A DNA stretch of 64,000 bases, from NCBI RefSeq assembly GCF_031085175.1, contig NZ_JAVHUY010000012.1, positions 124,001-188,000 of the forward strand, written 5' to 3'. The notes under the pieces are model-generated. The model was not told where the DNA came from. It saw nothing but the letters and a program-made list of their open reading frames with translations, and ran no database searches. The position numbers and the translations under genes were made by a program. Below are positions 31,111-40,500 of this stretch, piece after piece; position 1 is the stretch's first letter, and every line of letters starts with the position of its first letter. The DNA comes from Phytohabitans maris (lineage in GTDB: Bacteria > Actinomycetota > Actinomycetes > Mycobacteriales > Micromonosporaceae).

Positions 31111-32529
31111 CTAGACGCGGGAGAGCCTGCGCAGCAGGGAGTCGGCGCCGAGCGGGTACGCACCGTGGCGGCGCACCCCGTCGGCGACCTCGCGGTCGGA
31201 GGAGACGACCACGACGGGGCGTCCCGTGGGCTCGGCGCGGACCAGCCGGCGGATCAGCTCGTCGGCCGTCTCGCCCTTGCGGGAGAAGAGCACCCGTACG
31301 TTGCGCGGGGCGGGTGGCAGCCCGTGCACCCGTTCGGCGCCGTCGAAGACCACCGTCACCTCGTCGCCGGTCTGCGCGGCGATGCCGCCGAGGCCGGTGA
31401 TCAGCCGTTTGCGCTGCTGCTCCAGCGACATCTCGCCGAAGCCGCGCTTGGTCACGTTGTAGCCGTCCACGACCAGGTGGGCCCGGGGCAGCGCGAGCAG
31501 CTGGTCGAGGCGGGCGGGGTCGTCGGCGTCCAGCGCGCGGGTGCTGGAGACCTCGTCGGGCCGGACGGCGAACGAGTCGGCCACGAAGTCGGCGGGGCGC
31601 CGGTCGGCCGGGTCGAGGGCCAGCTCGCGGCGGAGCCCGACGGCCGCCTGCCCGATCGTCTCCAGCAGCAGCCACAGCCGGGCGTCGTCGACGGCCCGCG
31701 CCTCCTTCGCGCTGGTGCGGGCGTTGCCGGCGACGGCTTCGGCCTCGGCGAGCTTGGCCCGCACCCGGCGCAGCTCCGAGTCGTGGTCGGCGGTGGCGCG
31801 GGTGGCCCGGCCCCGCTCGGTGGCGAGCATCTCGGTGGCCTTGCGCTCGCGCGCCTGCGTCTCCCGCAGCGCGCGGGTGGCCTGCCGCGCCTCCTCGCGA
31901 AGCTGCCCCAGCTCCTCGCGGACCCGGGCGAGCTCGTCGCGGAGCTTTTCCGCCTCGACCTTGGCGACAGCGCGGTCGTGCTCGGCGCGGGCGGCCCGGT
32001 GCTCGGCGTCGCGGAGCAGCTCGGCGACGGCGGCGCTGTCGGCCTCGGCGCGGACCGCCTCACCGGCGGCGGCGACCAGGTCGCGCCAGCCGTCCGGGCG
32101 GGCCAGGTAGGCCAGCGCGGCGACCTCGACCGGGTCGGCGGCGGCCGGGCAGATGCCGTCGAGCACGGCGGCGCCCAGGTCACCGGCCTCGTCGAGGACC
32201 CGGCTGGTGATCCGCTGGCGGAAGAGGGGGTCGCCGGCGAGCTGGGTGGCGATCATCGGGCCGCCATGGCGGGCGCGGCGGTTGGGCGCGAACTTCGCCA
32301 CCCGCCGCAACGCCGCCGGCAGCTCGTCGTTGGGGAGCGTGGGCAGGGCGGCCGCGGTGAGGGCGATCACCCGCTGGCGGACCGGCTCGGGCAGCACCGG
32401 CTCCGGCTCGTCGGGCGGCGCACCCGCTTCCGAGGGGACGTTTAGGGGCATATCACCCGAGACAGGCTCCGACCCCCCATGGGCCGCGCCATCAGCGGGG
32501 CGGCCGTCGGGCGGAACCGGTACGGACAT
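31111..32529 (-). CDS. NYN/YacP-domain RNA-binding or nuclease protein with coiled coil
   Basis: A 472-residue protein. Residues ~155-270 are a long charged coiled coil (RDELARVREELGQLREEARQ and similar). The C-terminal ~165 residues are a YacP-type NYN domain with LPRAHLVVDGYNVTKRGFGEM, VTVVFDGAERVHG, ADELIRRLV and VVVVSSDREVADG, which keeps the acidic residues of the PIN-like active site. It may act on structured RNA, as shown for related YacP/Rae1 proteins in Firmicutes. ATG at 32529 is preceded by GGGAGA. It is divergent from the exonuclease/GIY-YIG gene. Confidence 0.84.
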   Translation of the reverse strand: MSVPVPPDGRPADGAAHGGSEPVSGDMPLNVPSEAGAPPDEPEPVLPEPVRQRVIALTAAALPTLPNDELPAALRRVAKFAPNRRARHGGPMIATQLAGDPLFRQRITSRVLDEAGDLGAAVLDGICPAAADPVEVAALAYLARPDGWRDLVAAAGEAVRAEADSAAVAELLRDAEHRAARAEHDRAVAKVEAEKLRDELARVREELGQLREEARQATRALRETQARERKATEMLATERGRATRATADHDSELRRVRAKLAEAEAVAGNARTSAKEARAVDDARLWLLLETIGQAAVGLRRELALDPADRRPADFVADSFAVRPDEVSSTRALDADDPARLDQLLALPRAHLVVDGYNVTKRGFGEMSLEQQRKRLITGLGGIAAQTGDEVTVVFDGAERVHGLPPAPRNVRVLFSRKGETADELIRRLVRAEPTGRPVVVVSSDREVADGVRRHGAYPLGADSLLRRLSRV

Positions 32530-32615
32530 CCCACAAGTCTCCCACCACCAGCGCCGTCCCCGCCCAGTCGCGCAGACGATCTTTTCCGGGGACCGGGGAT
32601 GTCGTACCTGTGTTC

Positions 32616-32621
32616 TAGCGT
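32616..32621 (+). promoter_or_regulatory. -10 element of a leaderless exonuclease transcript
   Basis: TAGCGT lies 7 nt before the GTG at 32629, and no ribosome-binding site is present. Confidence 0.5.
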
Positions 32622-32628
32622 GCCGCGC

Positions 32629-34359
32629 GTGACGAATGTGGACTACGTCCAGGGGACGCTCGACACCCTTTTCGACGATCCCGCCGCCCTCTCGCTGCGG
32701 GAGACCACCTTCGTCGTCGTCGACCTGGAGACCACCGGCGGGGCACCGGACGGCGGCGGCATCACCGAGATCGGCGCGGTCAAGGTGTGCGGCGGCGAGG
32801 AGCTGGGCGTGCTCGCCACGCTTGTCGACCCGGGCGTGCCGATCCCGCCGTTCATCACCGTGCTGACCGGCATCACCCAGGCGATGACCTACGAGGCACC
32901 GCCGATCGAGCGGGTGCTGCCGAGCTTCCTGGAGTTCATCCGGGGTGCGGTGCTGGTCGCCCACAACGCGTCGTACGACGTGGGTTTCCTCAAGGCCGCC
33001 TGCGCCAAGCACGGCTACCGGTGGCCCAACCCCAAGGTGCTCGACACGGTCGCGCTGGCCCGGCGGGCGATGACCCGCGACGAGGTGCCCAACCACCGCC
33101 TCGGCACGCTCGCCGCCCACTTCCACACCGTCCGCCAGCCGACCCACCGGGCGCTCGACGACGCGCAGGCCACGGTGGAGGTGCTGCACGCGCTGATCGG
33201 CCGGTTGGGCAGTTTTCGGGTGCACACGCTCGGCGACGCGATCGAGTTCGCCAAGGCGGTCACTCCCACCCAGCGGCGCAAGCGCCACCTGGCCGACGGG
33301 CTGCCACACGTTCCGGGGGTCTACATCTTCCGCGCCGCCGACGGCCGCCCCCTCTACGTCGGCACCTCCGGCGACATCGCGACCCGGGTGCGCAGCTACT
33401 TCACGGCGGGTGAGAAGCGGGCCCGGATCTCCGAGATGCTGGCCGCCGCCGAGACGGTGGAGCCGGTGGAGTGCGCCCACTCGCTGGAGGCGGAGGTGCG
33501 CGAGCTGCGCCTGATCGCCGCGCACGCCCCGCCGTACAACCGCCGCTCCAAGTACCCGGAGCGGGTCGTCTGGCTCAAGCTCACGGCGGAGGCGTACCCC
33601 CGGCTCTCCCTGGTCCGCGCGGTGGGCGAGCCGGAGGCGGCGTATCTGGGGCCGTTCAGCTCGCGCCGCTCGGCCGAGCTCGCCGCCGCCGGGGTGCACG
33701 ACGCGGTGCCGCTGCGGCAGTGCACGCTGCGCCTCTCCACCCGCAGCACGACGCCCGCCTGCGCGCTGGCCGAGCTGGGCCGGTGCCCGGCGCCGTGCGA
33801 GCACCGGATCTCCGCGCAGGAGTACCTGGAGCGGGCCGCCACCCCGTTCCGCGACGCGATCACCGGCGACCCCGCACCGCTGGTCGACCCCCTGCTGGCG
33901 CGCATCCGCAAACTTTCCGACGCACGCCGCTACGAGGAGGCGGCGGTGGTCCGCACCCGCATGGCGGCGCTGCTCCGGGCGGCCGTGCGCATGCAGCGGC
34001 TGTCCGGGCTGACCGGCATCGCCGAGCTGGTGGCCGCCCGCCGCCACCAGGCCACCGGCGGCTGGGAGCTGGCGATCGTGCGGCACGGGCGGCTGGCCGC
34101 GGCCGGGGTGTCGCCGCCGCGGGTGCACCCACGGTCCACGATCGACATGCTCCGGATCACCGCGGAGACGGTCCTCGGCCCCACCGCGTCCACTGAGGAG
34201 AGCGAGCGGATCCTGTCCTGGCTGGAGCGGCCGGACACCCGCCTGGTGCAGATGTCCGCCGGTTGGGCGTCACCCATCCGAGGGGCAGCACGCTTCCGCG
34301 ATCTGCTCATCCGGGCGGAAAGGGCAGCTTCCGGTAAAGACTCGACCGAAAGCTCATGA
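32629..34359 (+). CDS. DEDDh exonuclease - GIY-YIG endonuclease fusion (DnaQ/UvrC-like)
   Basis: A 576-residue fusion. Residues ~18-185 form a DEDDh exonuclease: VVVDLETTGG, VAHNASYDVGFL and HRALDDAQAT carry all catalytic residues. Residues ~215-300 form a GIY-YIG nuclease: GVYIFRAADGRPLYVGTSGDIATRVRSYF and the Glu of HSLEAEVRELRL are intact. The remaining region contains a UvrC-like Cys cluster (CTLRLS, CALAELGRCPAPCEH) and a helical UvrB/UvrC-like segment. It corresponds to M. tuberculosis Rv2191. It probably processes damaged DNA. GTG at 32629 is placed by a TAGCGT 7 nt upstream; an ATG at 32599 is the alternative. Confidence 0.88.
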   Translation: MTNVDYVQGTLDTLFDDPAALSLRETTFVVVDLETTGGAPDGGGITEIGAVKVCGGEELGVLATLVDPGVPIPPFITVLTGITQAMTYEAPPIERVLPSFLEFIRGAVLVAHNASYDVGFLKAACAKHGYRWPNPKVLDTVALARRAMTRDEVPNHRLGTLAAHFHTVRQPTHRALDDAQATVEVLHALIGRLGSFRVHTLGDAIEFAKAVTPTQRRKRHLADGLPHVPGVYIFRAADGRPLYVGTSGDIATRVRSYFTAGEKRARISEMLAAAETVEPVECAHSLEAEVRELRLIAAHAPPYNRRSKYPERVVWLKLTAEAYPRLSLVRAVGEPEAAYLGPFSSRRSAELAAAGVHDAVPLRQCTLRLSTRSTTPACALAELGRCPAPCEHRISAQEYLERAATPFRDAITGDPAPLVDPLLARIRKLSDARRYEEAAVVRTRMAALLRAAVRMQRLSGLTGIAELVAARRHQATGGWELAIVRHGRLAAAGVSPPRVHPRSTIDMLRITAETVLGPTASTEESERILSWLERPDTRLVQMSAGWASPIRGAARFRDLLIRAERAASGKDSTESS

Positions 34360-34465
34360 CTAAGTAACCATTCGTATGACCGAGACTCACTTAGGCTGTT
34401 AGGCAAGTGCATTCCTGGCGGCCAACGCCCGTTTTACGGCGTGAACGTGTGAGGGAGGTGTCTCG

Positions 34466-36229
34466 GTGGACGTCGACGCCGGCCACGGCGCCGCAATCGG
34501 ACGCGCCCTGCCGACACAGACATCCGACCTCCCCCTCACGACTCGGTTGCGTTCCTACCTGTCCTGGAGCTCGTCCTCCGACGACGATCCGGTGACGGTG
34601 CTGACCCGGACCCATCGCACCATCCATCCGTACGCGGACGCCACCGTCCTGCGCCGCGGCTACGCGATCGCGGAGAGCATGCACCGCGGGCAGTACCGCA
34701 AGAGCGGCGAGCCCTACATCACCCACCCGCTGGCCGTCGCGCAGATCTGCGCCGAGCTGGGCATGGACACGACCACGCTGGTCGCCGCGCTGCTGCACGA
34801 CACGGTCGAAGACACGACGTACACGTTGCAGGCGCTCGACGGCGACTTCGGTCCCGAGGTGGCCCACCTGGTCGACGGCGTGACCAAGTTCGACAAGGCG
34901 TTCTACGGCAAGGCGGCCGAGGCCGAGACGATCCGCAAGATGATCGTCGCGGCCGGCAAGGACGTCCGGGTCCTGATCATCAAGCTCGCCGACCGCGTGC
35001 ACAACATGCGCACCCTCGACGCCCGCTCCCCCGCCTCCCGCGCCCGCATCGCCCGGGCCACGCAGGAGGTGCTGGTGCCGCTCTGCGACCGGCTCGGCAT
35101 CCAGGCGCTCAAGCGCGAGCTCGACGACATCGTGCTGATGCACCTCCACCCGGACGAGTTCGAGCGGATCGACGACCACGTGCGCAGCCGCCCCGACTGG
35201 TCCGACTACCTCGACACCGTCGTCGCCGCCGCCCGCCTCGCGCTCAAGCGGGGCAAGGTGACCGCCGCCGTCGCCCCCCGCCCCCGCCACTACTACTCGA
35301 TCTGGAAAGACACCGTGGCCGGCGGCCACGGCATCCCGTTCGACCTGCCCCGCATCGCGGTCGTGGTCGATGGGCCGGAGGGTGACTGCTACGCCGCGCT
35401 CGGCGCGATCCACGGGCAGTGGCGACCGGTGCCCGGCCGGTTCAAGGACTTCATCGCCTCCCCGAAGAACAACCTCTACCGCTCGCTGCACACCACGGTC
35501 ATCGGCCCCGGCGAGCGCACGGTCGAGGTGCTGATCCGCACCGAGGCGATGCACCGCGCCGCGGAGTACGGGGTAGCCGCCAACTACCGCTTCAAGCGCC
35601 CCGCCGACCGCAGCGAGTCGGTCCGCCTGGACGAGCTGTCCTGGCTGCGCCGGGTGCTCGACTGGGAGCAGGATGCCGCCGACGCGGCCCAGTTCCTCCA
35701 GTCGCTGCGGTGCGACCTGGCCGAGGCGCAGATCCTGGTCTTCGCCGAGGGGCGCCAGGTGCTGCTCCCGGCCGGCGCCACCCCGGTCGACCTGGCCTAC
35801 GAGCTCTCCGCCGAGACCGGCGACCACTGCCTCGCCGCCAAGATCAACGGTCGCCTCGCCCCGCTCGCCTCCGAGCTGCAGGACGGCGACGTGGTCGAGG
35901 TCTTCACCGAGGCGGCGCACGGGCCGCAGCGCGAGTGGCTCGACTTCGTCAAGTCGCCGCACGCGCAGATGCAGATCAACCGGTGGTTCGCCGACCACCA
36001 GGAGCCCGGCATCAGCATCAGCGACAAGGTGCGGCTCGGCCGGGCCACGATCGGGCTGGCGCTGCGCAAGCACAACCGCGGCCTGGCCAGCGAGATGCCG
36101 CTGCGCACGCTCGCCGACGACCTCGGCTACCCCGACCTCGAGACGATGCTGGTCGCGGTGGTCGACCGCACGATCTCCCCCGACGACGTGGTCGACCAGC
36201 TGATCGCCCTCGTCGACCGGCGCGAGTAG
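34466..36229 (+). CDS. RelA/SpoT homologue without ACT domain (RshA-like)
   Basis: A 587-residue (p)ppGpp enzyme. The HD hydrolase domain (~50-200) keeps HPLAVAQICAELGMD, LLHDTVEDT and KLADRVHNMRTL. The synthetase domain (~240-390) has RPRHYYSIWKD, DLPRIAVVVDG, PGRFKDFIASPKNNLYRSLHTTV and EVLIRT, so both active sites look complete. A TGS domain (~425-485) follows, but the usual C-terminal helical and ACT domains of Rel (~750 residues) are absent. This matches the shorter second RSH of streptomycetes. GTG at 34466 is preceded by GGGAGG. Function in stress response is inferred from family. Confidence 0.9.
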   Translation: MDVDAGHGAAIGRALPTQTSDLPLTTRLRSYLSWSSSSDDDPVTVLTRTHRTIHPYADATVLRRGYAIAESMHRGQYRKSGEPYITHPLAVAQICAELGMDTTTLVAALLHDTVEDTTYTLQALDGDFGPEVAHLVDGVTKFDKAFYGKAAEAETIRKMIVAAGKDVRVLIIKLADRVHNMRTLDARSPASRARIARATQEVLVPLCDRLGIQALKRELDDIVLMHLHPDEFERIDDHVRSRPDWSDYLDTVVAAARLALKRGKVTAAVAPRPRHYYSIWKDTVAGGHGIPFDLPRIAVVVDGPEGDCYAALGAIHGQWRPVPGRFKDFIASPKNNLYRSLHTTVIGPGERTVEVLIRTEAMHRAAEYGVAANYRFKRPADRSESVRLDELSWLRRVLDWEQDAADAAQFLQSLRCDLAEAQILVFAEGRQVLLPAGATPVDLAYELSAETGDHCLAAKINGRLAPLASELQDGDVVEVFTEAAHGPQREWLDFVKSPHAQMQINRWFADHQEPGISISDKVRLGRATIGLALRKHNRGLASEMPLRTLADDLGYPDLETMLVAVVDRTISPDDVVDQLIALVDRRE

Positions 36230-36238
36230 ATACACCGA

Positions 36239-36244
36239 TAGCCT
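36239..36244 (+). promoter_or_regulatory. -10 element of a leaderless Nudix transcript
   Basis: TAGCCT ends 6 nt before the GTG at 36251; no ribosome-binding site is present. Confidence 0.5.
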
Positions 36245-36250
36245 GGGCAC

Positions 36251-36772
36251 GTGAATCCGCTGCGCGCCGTCACCTACCGGGTCTTCTACCGCCTGCCCGT
36301 CGGCCTGCGCCGGTGGCTCGTGCGGCGCGCCGTCCCCAAGTACATCGTGGGCGCGGTCTGCCTGGTCCGCGACTCCGAGTCCGGCGACGAGCGGCTGCTG
36401 CTGCTCCGCCAGCCACCCGGCCGCGGCTGGAGCCTGCCGGCCGGCCTGCTCCAGCGCCAGGAGGCGCCGATCGTGGGCGCCGCCCGCGAGCTGGCCGAGG
36501 AGTCCGGCATCCGGCTGCGCCCGCAGGACCTGCGCCCGGCCGTGCCCAACGCGGTCGTACACGCCCGGGGCTGGGTCGACGTCGTCTTCGAGGTGTCCGT
36601 GCCGGCCTCCACCACCACGCTCACCGTCGACGGCGCCGAGGTCTACGAGGCCGCCTGGCACCGCCTCGACGACCTGCCAAAGCTCACCCGCGCGACCGCC
36701 AAGCTCCTCGCGTACTACGGGATCGGCCCGCTCGCCGACCAGCCCGGCCCCTGGGCCGCACTCGAACGATGA
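36251..36772 (+). CDS. Nudix hydrolase
   Basis: A 173-residue protein with a complete Nudix box, GLLQRQEAPIVGAARELAEE followed by SGI (residues ~75-97), matching Gx5Ex7REUxEExGU. It hydrolyses a nucleoside diphosphate linked to another group; the substrate cannot be read. The N-terminal ~30 residues (VFYRLPVGLRRWLVRRAVPKY) are basic and amphipathic. Its GTG start lacks a ribosome-binding site and follows TAGCCT by 6 nt. The next gene, a sugar nucleotidyltransferase, overlaps by 4 bp (ATGA). Confidence 0.88.
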   Translation: MNPLRAVTYRVFYRLPVGLRRWLVRRAVPKYIVGAVCLVRDSESGDERLLLLRQPPGRGWSLPAGLLQRQEAPIVGAARELAEESGIRLRPQDLRPAVPNAVVHARGWVDVVFEVSVPASTTTLTVDGAEVYEAAWHRLDDLPKLTRATAKLLAYYGIGPLADQPGPWAALER

Positions 36773-37581
36773 GCGATCTCTGCGCGGTGATCCTGGCCGC
36801 GGGTGAGGGCCGGCGGCTGCGGCCGCTCACCGCCCGCGTGCCCAAGGCGCTCTGCCCGGTCGGCAACGTGCCGCTGCTCGACCACGCGCTCGCCCGCGTG
36901 GCGCGGCTCGGCTTCGCCGACCCGGCGACCGTCGCGGTCAACGCCAGCTACCTCGGTGAGCAGGTGGTCGCCCATGCCGGAGGGCGGGCGCACGTCTCCC
37001 CAGAAGACCACCCACTGGGTACGAGTGGTGGGGTGGGCAGGCTCCGGAGCTGGATCGACGGCCGGGGCGCGCTCGTGGGCAACGCCGACGCCTACCTCGC
37101 CGGCCCCGGGGCGGATCCCGTGGCGCTGCTGGACGGCTGGGACGGCGAGACGGTGCGCCTGCTCGGGCAGCCCGCACCCGGCGAGCCGTACGGCTTCTCC
37201 GGCCACCGCTTCGCCGGCTTCTCGCTGCTCCCCTGGCGGTACCTGCGCGACCTCACGCCCGAGCCGGCCGAGCTCGTACGCACCGTGTGGCGGCCGGCCG
37301 AGGCCGAGGGGGCGCTGGAGGTGGTGACGTTCACCGGCACGTTCCTGGACACCGGCACGCCCCCCGACTACCTGGCGGCCAACCTGCACGCCGCCGGTGG
37401 TGGCAGCCTGGTCGCCCCGGACGCGCGGGTGACCGGCCCGGTCGAGCGGGCGGTGGTCGGCGCCGGCGCGGTCGTGGAGGGTGCGCTGACCAGGGCCGTG
37501 GTCTGGCCGGGCGGGCACGTCGCCGCGGGCGAGCACCTGGTCGACGCGATCCGGGTCGGCGCGGACCTGACCGTGCCGTAG
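36769..37581 (+). CDS. Sugar-1-phosphate nucleotidyltransferase (GlmU/MobA-like)
   Basis: A 270-residue NTP-transferase. The signature AVILAAGEGRRLRPLTARVPKALCPVGNVPLLDHAL (residues ~6-42) is intact, and GNADAYLAG near residue 105 holds the metal-binding Asp. The C-terminal ~45 residues have the hexapeptide-type turn pattern (ARVTGPVERAVVGAGAVVEGALTRAVVWPGG) of a short left-handed beta helix. It would make an NDP-sugar from a sugar 1-phosphate; which sugar is unclear. It overlaps the Nudix gene and is convergent with the large P-type ATPase gene, only 2 bp from it. Confidence 0.85.
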   Translation: MSDLCAVILAAGEGRRLRPLTARVPKALCPVGNVPLLDHALARVARLGFADPATVAVNASYLGEQVVAHAGGRAHVSPEDHPLGTSGGVGRLRSWIDGRGALVGNADAYLAGPGADPVALLDGWDGETVRLLGQPAPGEPYGFSGHRFAGFSLLPWRYLRDLTPEPAELVRTVWRPAEAEGALEVVTFTGTFLDTGTPPDYLAANLHAAGGGSLVAPDARVTGPVERAVVGAGAVVEGALTRAVVWPGGHVAAGEHLVDAIRVGADLTVP

Positions 37582-37583
37582 GC

Positions 37584-40500
37584 TCACGCCGCCGAGCTGA
37601 CCCGCTCTTCGACCGCGACATCCTGCTCCGCGCCGGCGGCGTCCGGGCCGGCCGCATCGGCCGGGTCCTCGTCATCCGGGCCTGCGGCGTCTGCCGGGTC
37701 CTCGTCGTCGGGGCCGGCCGGGTCGGGATCGTCCGCTGGAGCGTCGCCGGCCGGTGTGTTGGGGCGGGCGGCCAGCCACCACGCGACACCCGCCGCCGCG
37801 GCGGCCGTGGCCAGGGCGATGCTCCAGCCGACCGGGCCGAGCGGGCGGGAGCCCATCAGCTGGCTCAGGCCCGGCGTCTGCACCGCGACGGCCAGCACCG
37901 CCACCGACGCCAGGCAGGCCACGGCGACGACCCGGTCGAGGCGGCCGGCCACCATCGTCTGGCCCAGCTGGGCCCCGACCATCGCCACGAGCGCCACAGT
38001 GGACGCGCGGGTGGCGGTGCCGGTCAGCCGGGCGAGCGTCCAGGCCACGGCGGTCGCGGCCGCGGTGACGACGGCGCGGAGCCGGATGTCGCGGTTGAGG
38101 GCCGGTCCCAGCGAGGCGTCCGGCCCCTCGGCCAGCAGCGCCTCGGGTGTCGCGCCGGCGGGTGGCCGCGCGGCCAGGGCCAGCGCCGGTACGACGTCCG
38201 TGAGCATGTTCACCAGCAGCAGCTGCCGGGTGTTCAGCCCCGGACCGCCGAGGATCCCGGCGCCGACGGTGAAGCCGATCTCGCCGAGGTTGCCGCCGAG
38301 CAGTACCGCCAGCGCGTCCCGCACCGACGACCAGAGGACGCGCCCCTCGACCACCGCGTCGACCACGGTCTCGATCCGGTCGTCGGTCACCACCACGTCG
38401 GCGGCGTCCCGGGCGGCCGGCGTCGCGCGCGAGCCGAGCGCGACGCCCACGTGGGCGGCCCGGATCGCCGGCGCGTCGTTGGCGCCGTCGCCGGTGACCG
38501 CGACCACCTGCCCGGCCCGGCGCAGCAGCCGCACGATGCGGACCTTCTGCGCCGGCGCGGTACGGGCGAAGACCGTCACGCCCGGCAGGATCCGGGTCAG
38601 CTCCTCGTCGTCCATCCGGTCGAGCTCCGCGCCGCTGAGCACCTGCCCGCCGTCGAGTACGCCCAACTCGGTCGCGACCGCCTCGGCGGTACGGGGATGG
38701 TCGCCGGTCACCATCACCACCCGTACGCCCGCCCCGCGCAGCTTCGCCACCGCCTCGGCCGCGGCCGGGCGCACCCGGTCGGCCAGCGCCACGAAGCCGA
38801 GGAAGCGGAGCCCGTCCAGGTGCTCCTCGTCCAGCGCGTACGTCTCCGGCACCGGGCTCTCGGCGACGGCGAGCACCCGGTACCCGCGCTCCGCCAGCCG
38901 GCCGGCCGCCCCGGTCAGCTCCCGCCGCGCCCGGTCGTCCAGCGGCCGGGTGTCGCCGCCCAGCAGGCGGGCCGTGCACTGGGCCACCACGGTCTCCGGG
39001 GCGCCCTTGACGCTGAGCGTCCGCCCCTCCCGGGAGGTACCCACCGCGGCGTGGAAGCCGCGCCGCGGCTCGAACGGCAGCTCGTCCTGGCGTTCCCAGC
39101 CGGACAGTCCATCCTGGACGGTGACGCCGGCGTCCTGCCCGCCACCGGCGACCGCGCGGTCGGTGGGGTGCGGCAGCCGCCGGCCGGTACGGTGCGCCGG
39201 CGTGGCCCGCAGCGCCGCCGCCAGCACCGCGCGCAGGCGTTCCGGCAGCGCGTCCGGGGCGGCCTCGTCGGCGCCGTCGGTGACCAGCCGCAGCCGCAGC
39301 CGCCCCTCGGTGAGCGTGCCGGTCTTGTCGAAGCAGAGCGCCTGCACCCGGCCGAGCGACTCCAGGGTCCCCGGGTTTCGCACCAGTACGCCGCGGCGGG
39401 ACAGCCGGCGGGCGGCGGCCAGCTGGGCCACGGTGGCGACGGAGGGCAGCCCTTCCGGCACGGCCGCCACGGTCAGCGAGATCGCCGGCGAGAGCGCCTG
39501 GCTCATCGACTGTCCACGCAGGAGGTTCGCCGCGAGCAGCAGCGCGCCGCCGGCGGCCGACAGCGGCAGGGTCTGCCGGGTGAGCCGGTCCAGCCGGTCG
39601 TGTACCGCCCCGGGGCGGGGCGCCTGGGCGAGGTGCTCGGCCCGCCGCGCCTCCGTATCCGGGCCGGCCGCGACGACCGTCGCGAGGCCGTGGCCGGCCG
39701 CGACCGCCGTACCCTCGTAGACCATGCTCACCCGGTCGGCGGGCATCCGCGCGGCGCTGGGCTGGGCGGTCTTCGCCACCGGCAGCGACTCGCCGGTGAG
39801 GTTCGCCTCGTCCATCTCCAGCCCGACCGCCTCGACGACCCGGCAGTCGGCGGGTACCGCGTCACCGGCCCGCAGCTCCACCACGTCGCCGGGCACCACC
39901 TCCTCGGCCGGCACGGTGACCTGCTCGCCGTCGCGCAGCAGCCGCACCGGTACGGACGCGTGCTCGGCCAGCCGCCGCACCGCGCGGTCGGCACCGAGCC
40001 GCTGTACCCCGCCGACGAGCGAGTTGACCGCGACCACGCTGCCGATCAGCGCCGCGTCCAATGTGGACCCTACGGCGGCGGCCAGCCCCGCGCCGGCGGC
40101 GAGGGCTGGAGTCAACGGGTTCGCCAGCTCCTCGGCGACCGCGTGCCCGAGCCCGGTCGTCTCCGGTTCGGTGCCGGCCCGGTCCGGCTGCCGGACGGCG
40201 GCCTCCCGCTCGTCCAGGCCCCGGGGCGACGAGCGGAGCCGGGCGAGCACCTCCCGGACCGGTATCGCGTGCCAGGGGTTGCGGTCCACCGGGCGGGGCG
40301 GGCGCATGCGTATCACCGGGTCGGCGTGCCACACGCCGACGGCGATCCCGGCCAGCGCGGCGACGTTCGAGGCGAGCAGGGCGTTGCGGGAGCCCTTGGC
40401 ACCCGTACCGGCGAGCCCGAGCACGGTCGCGGCGACGGCCTCGTACCCGGCGATCCGCGCGCCCGCGGCGGCGGCCAGGCGGGCGGCCGGTACGGCGGCG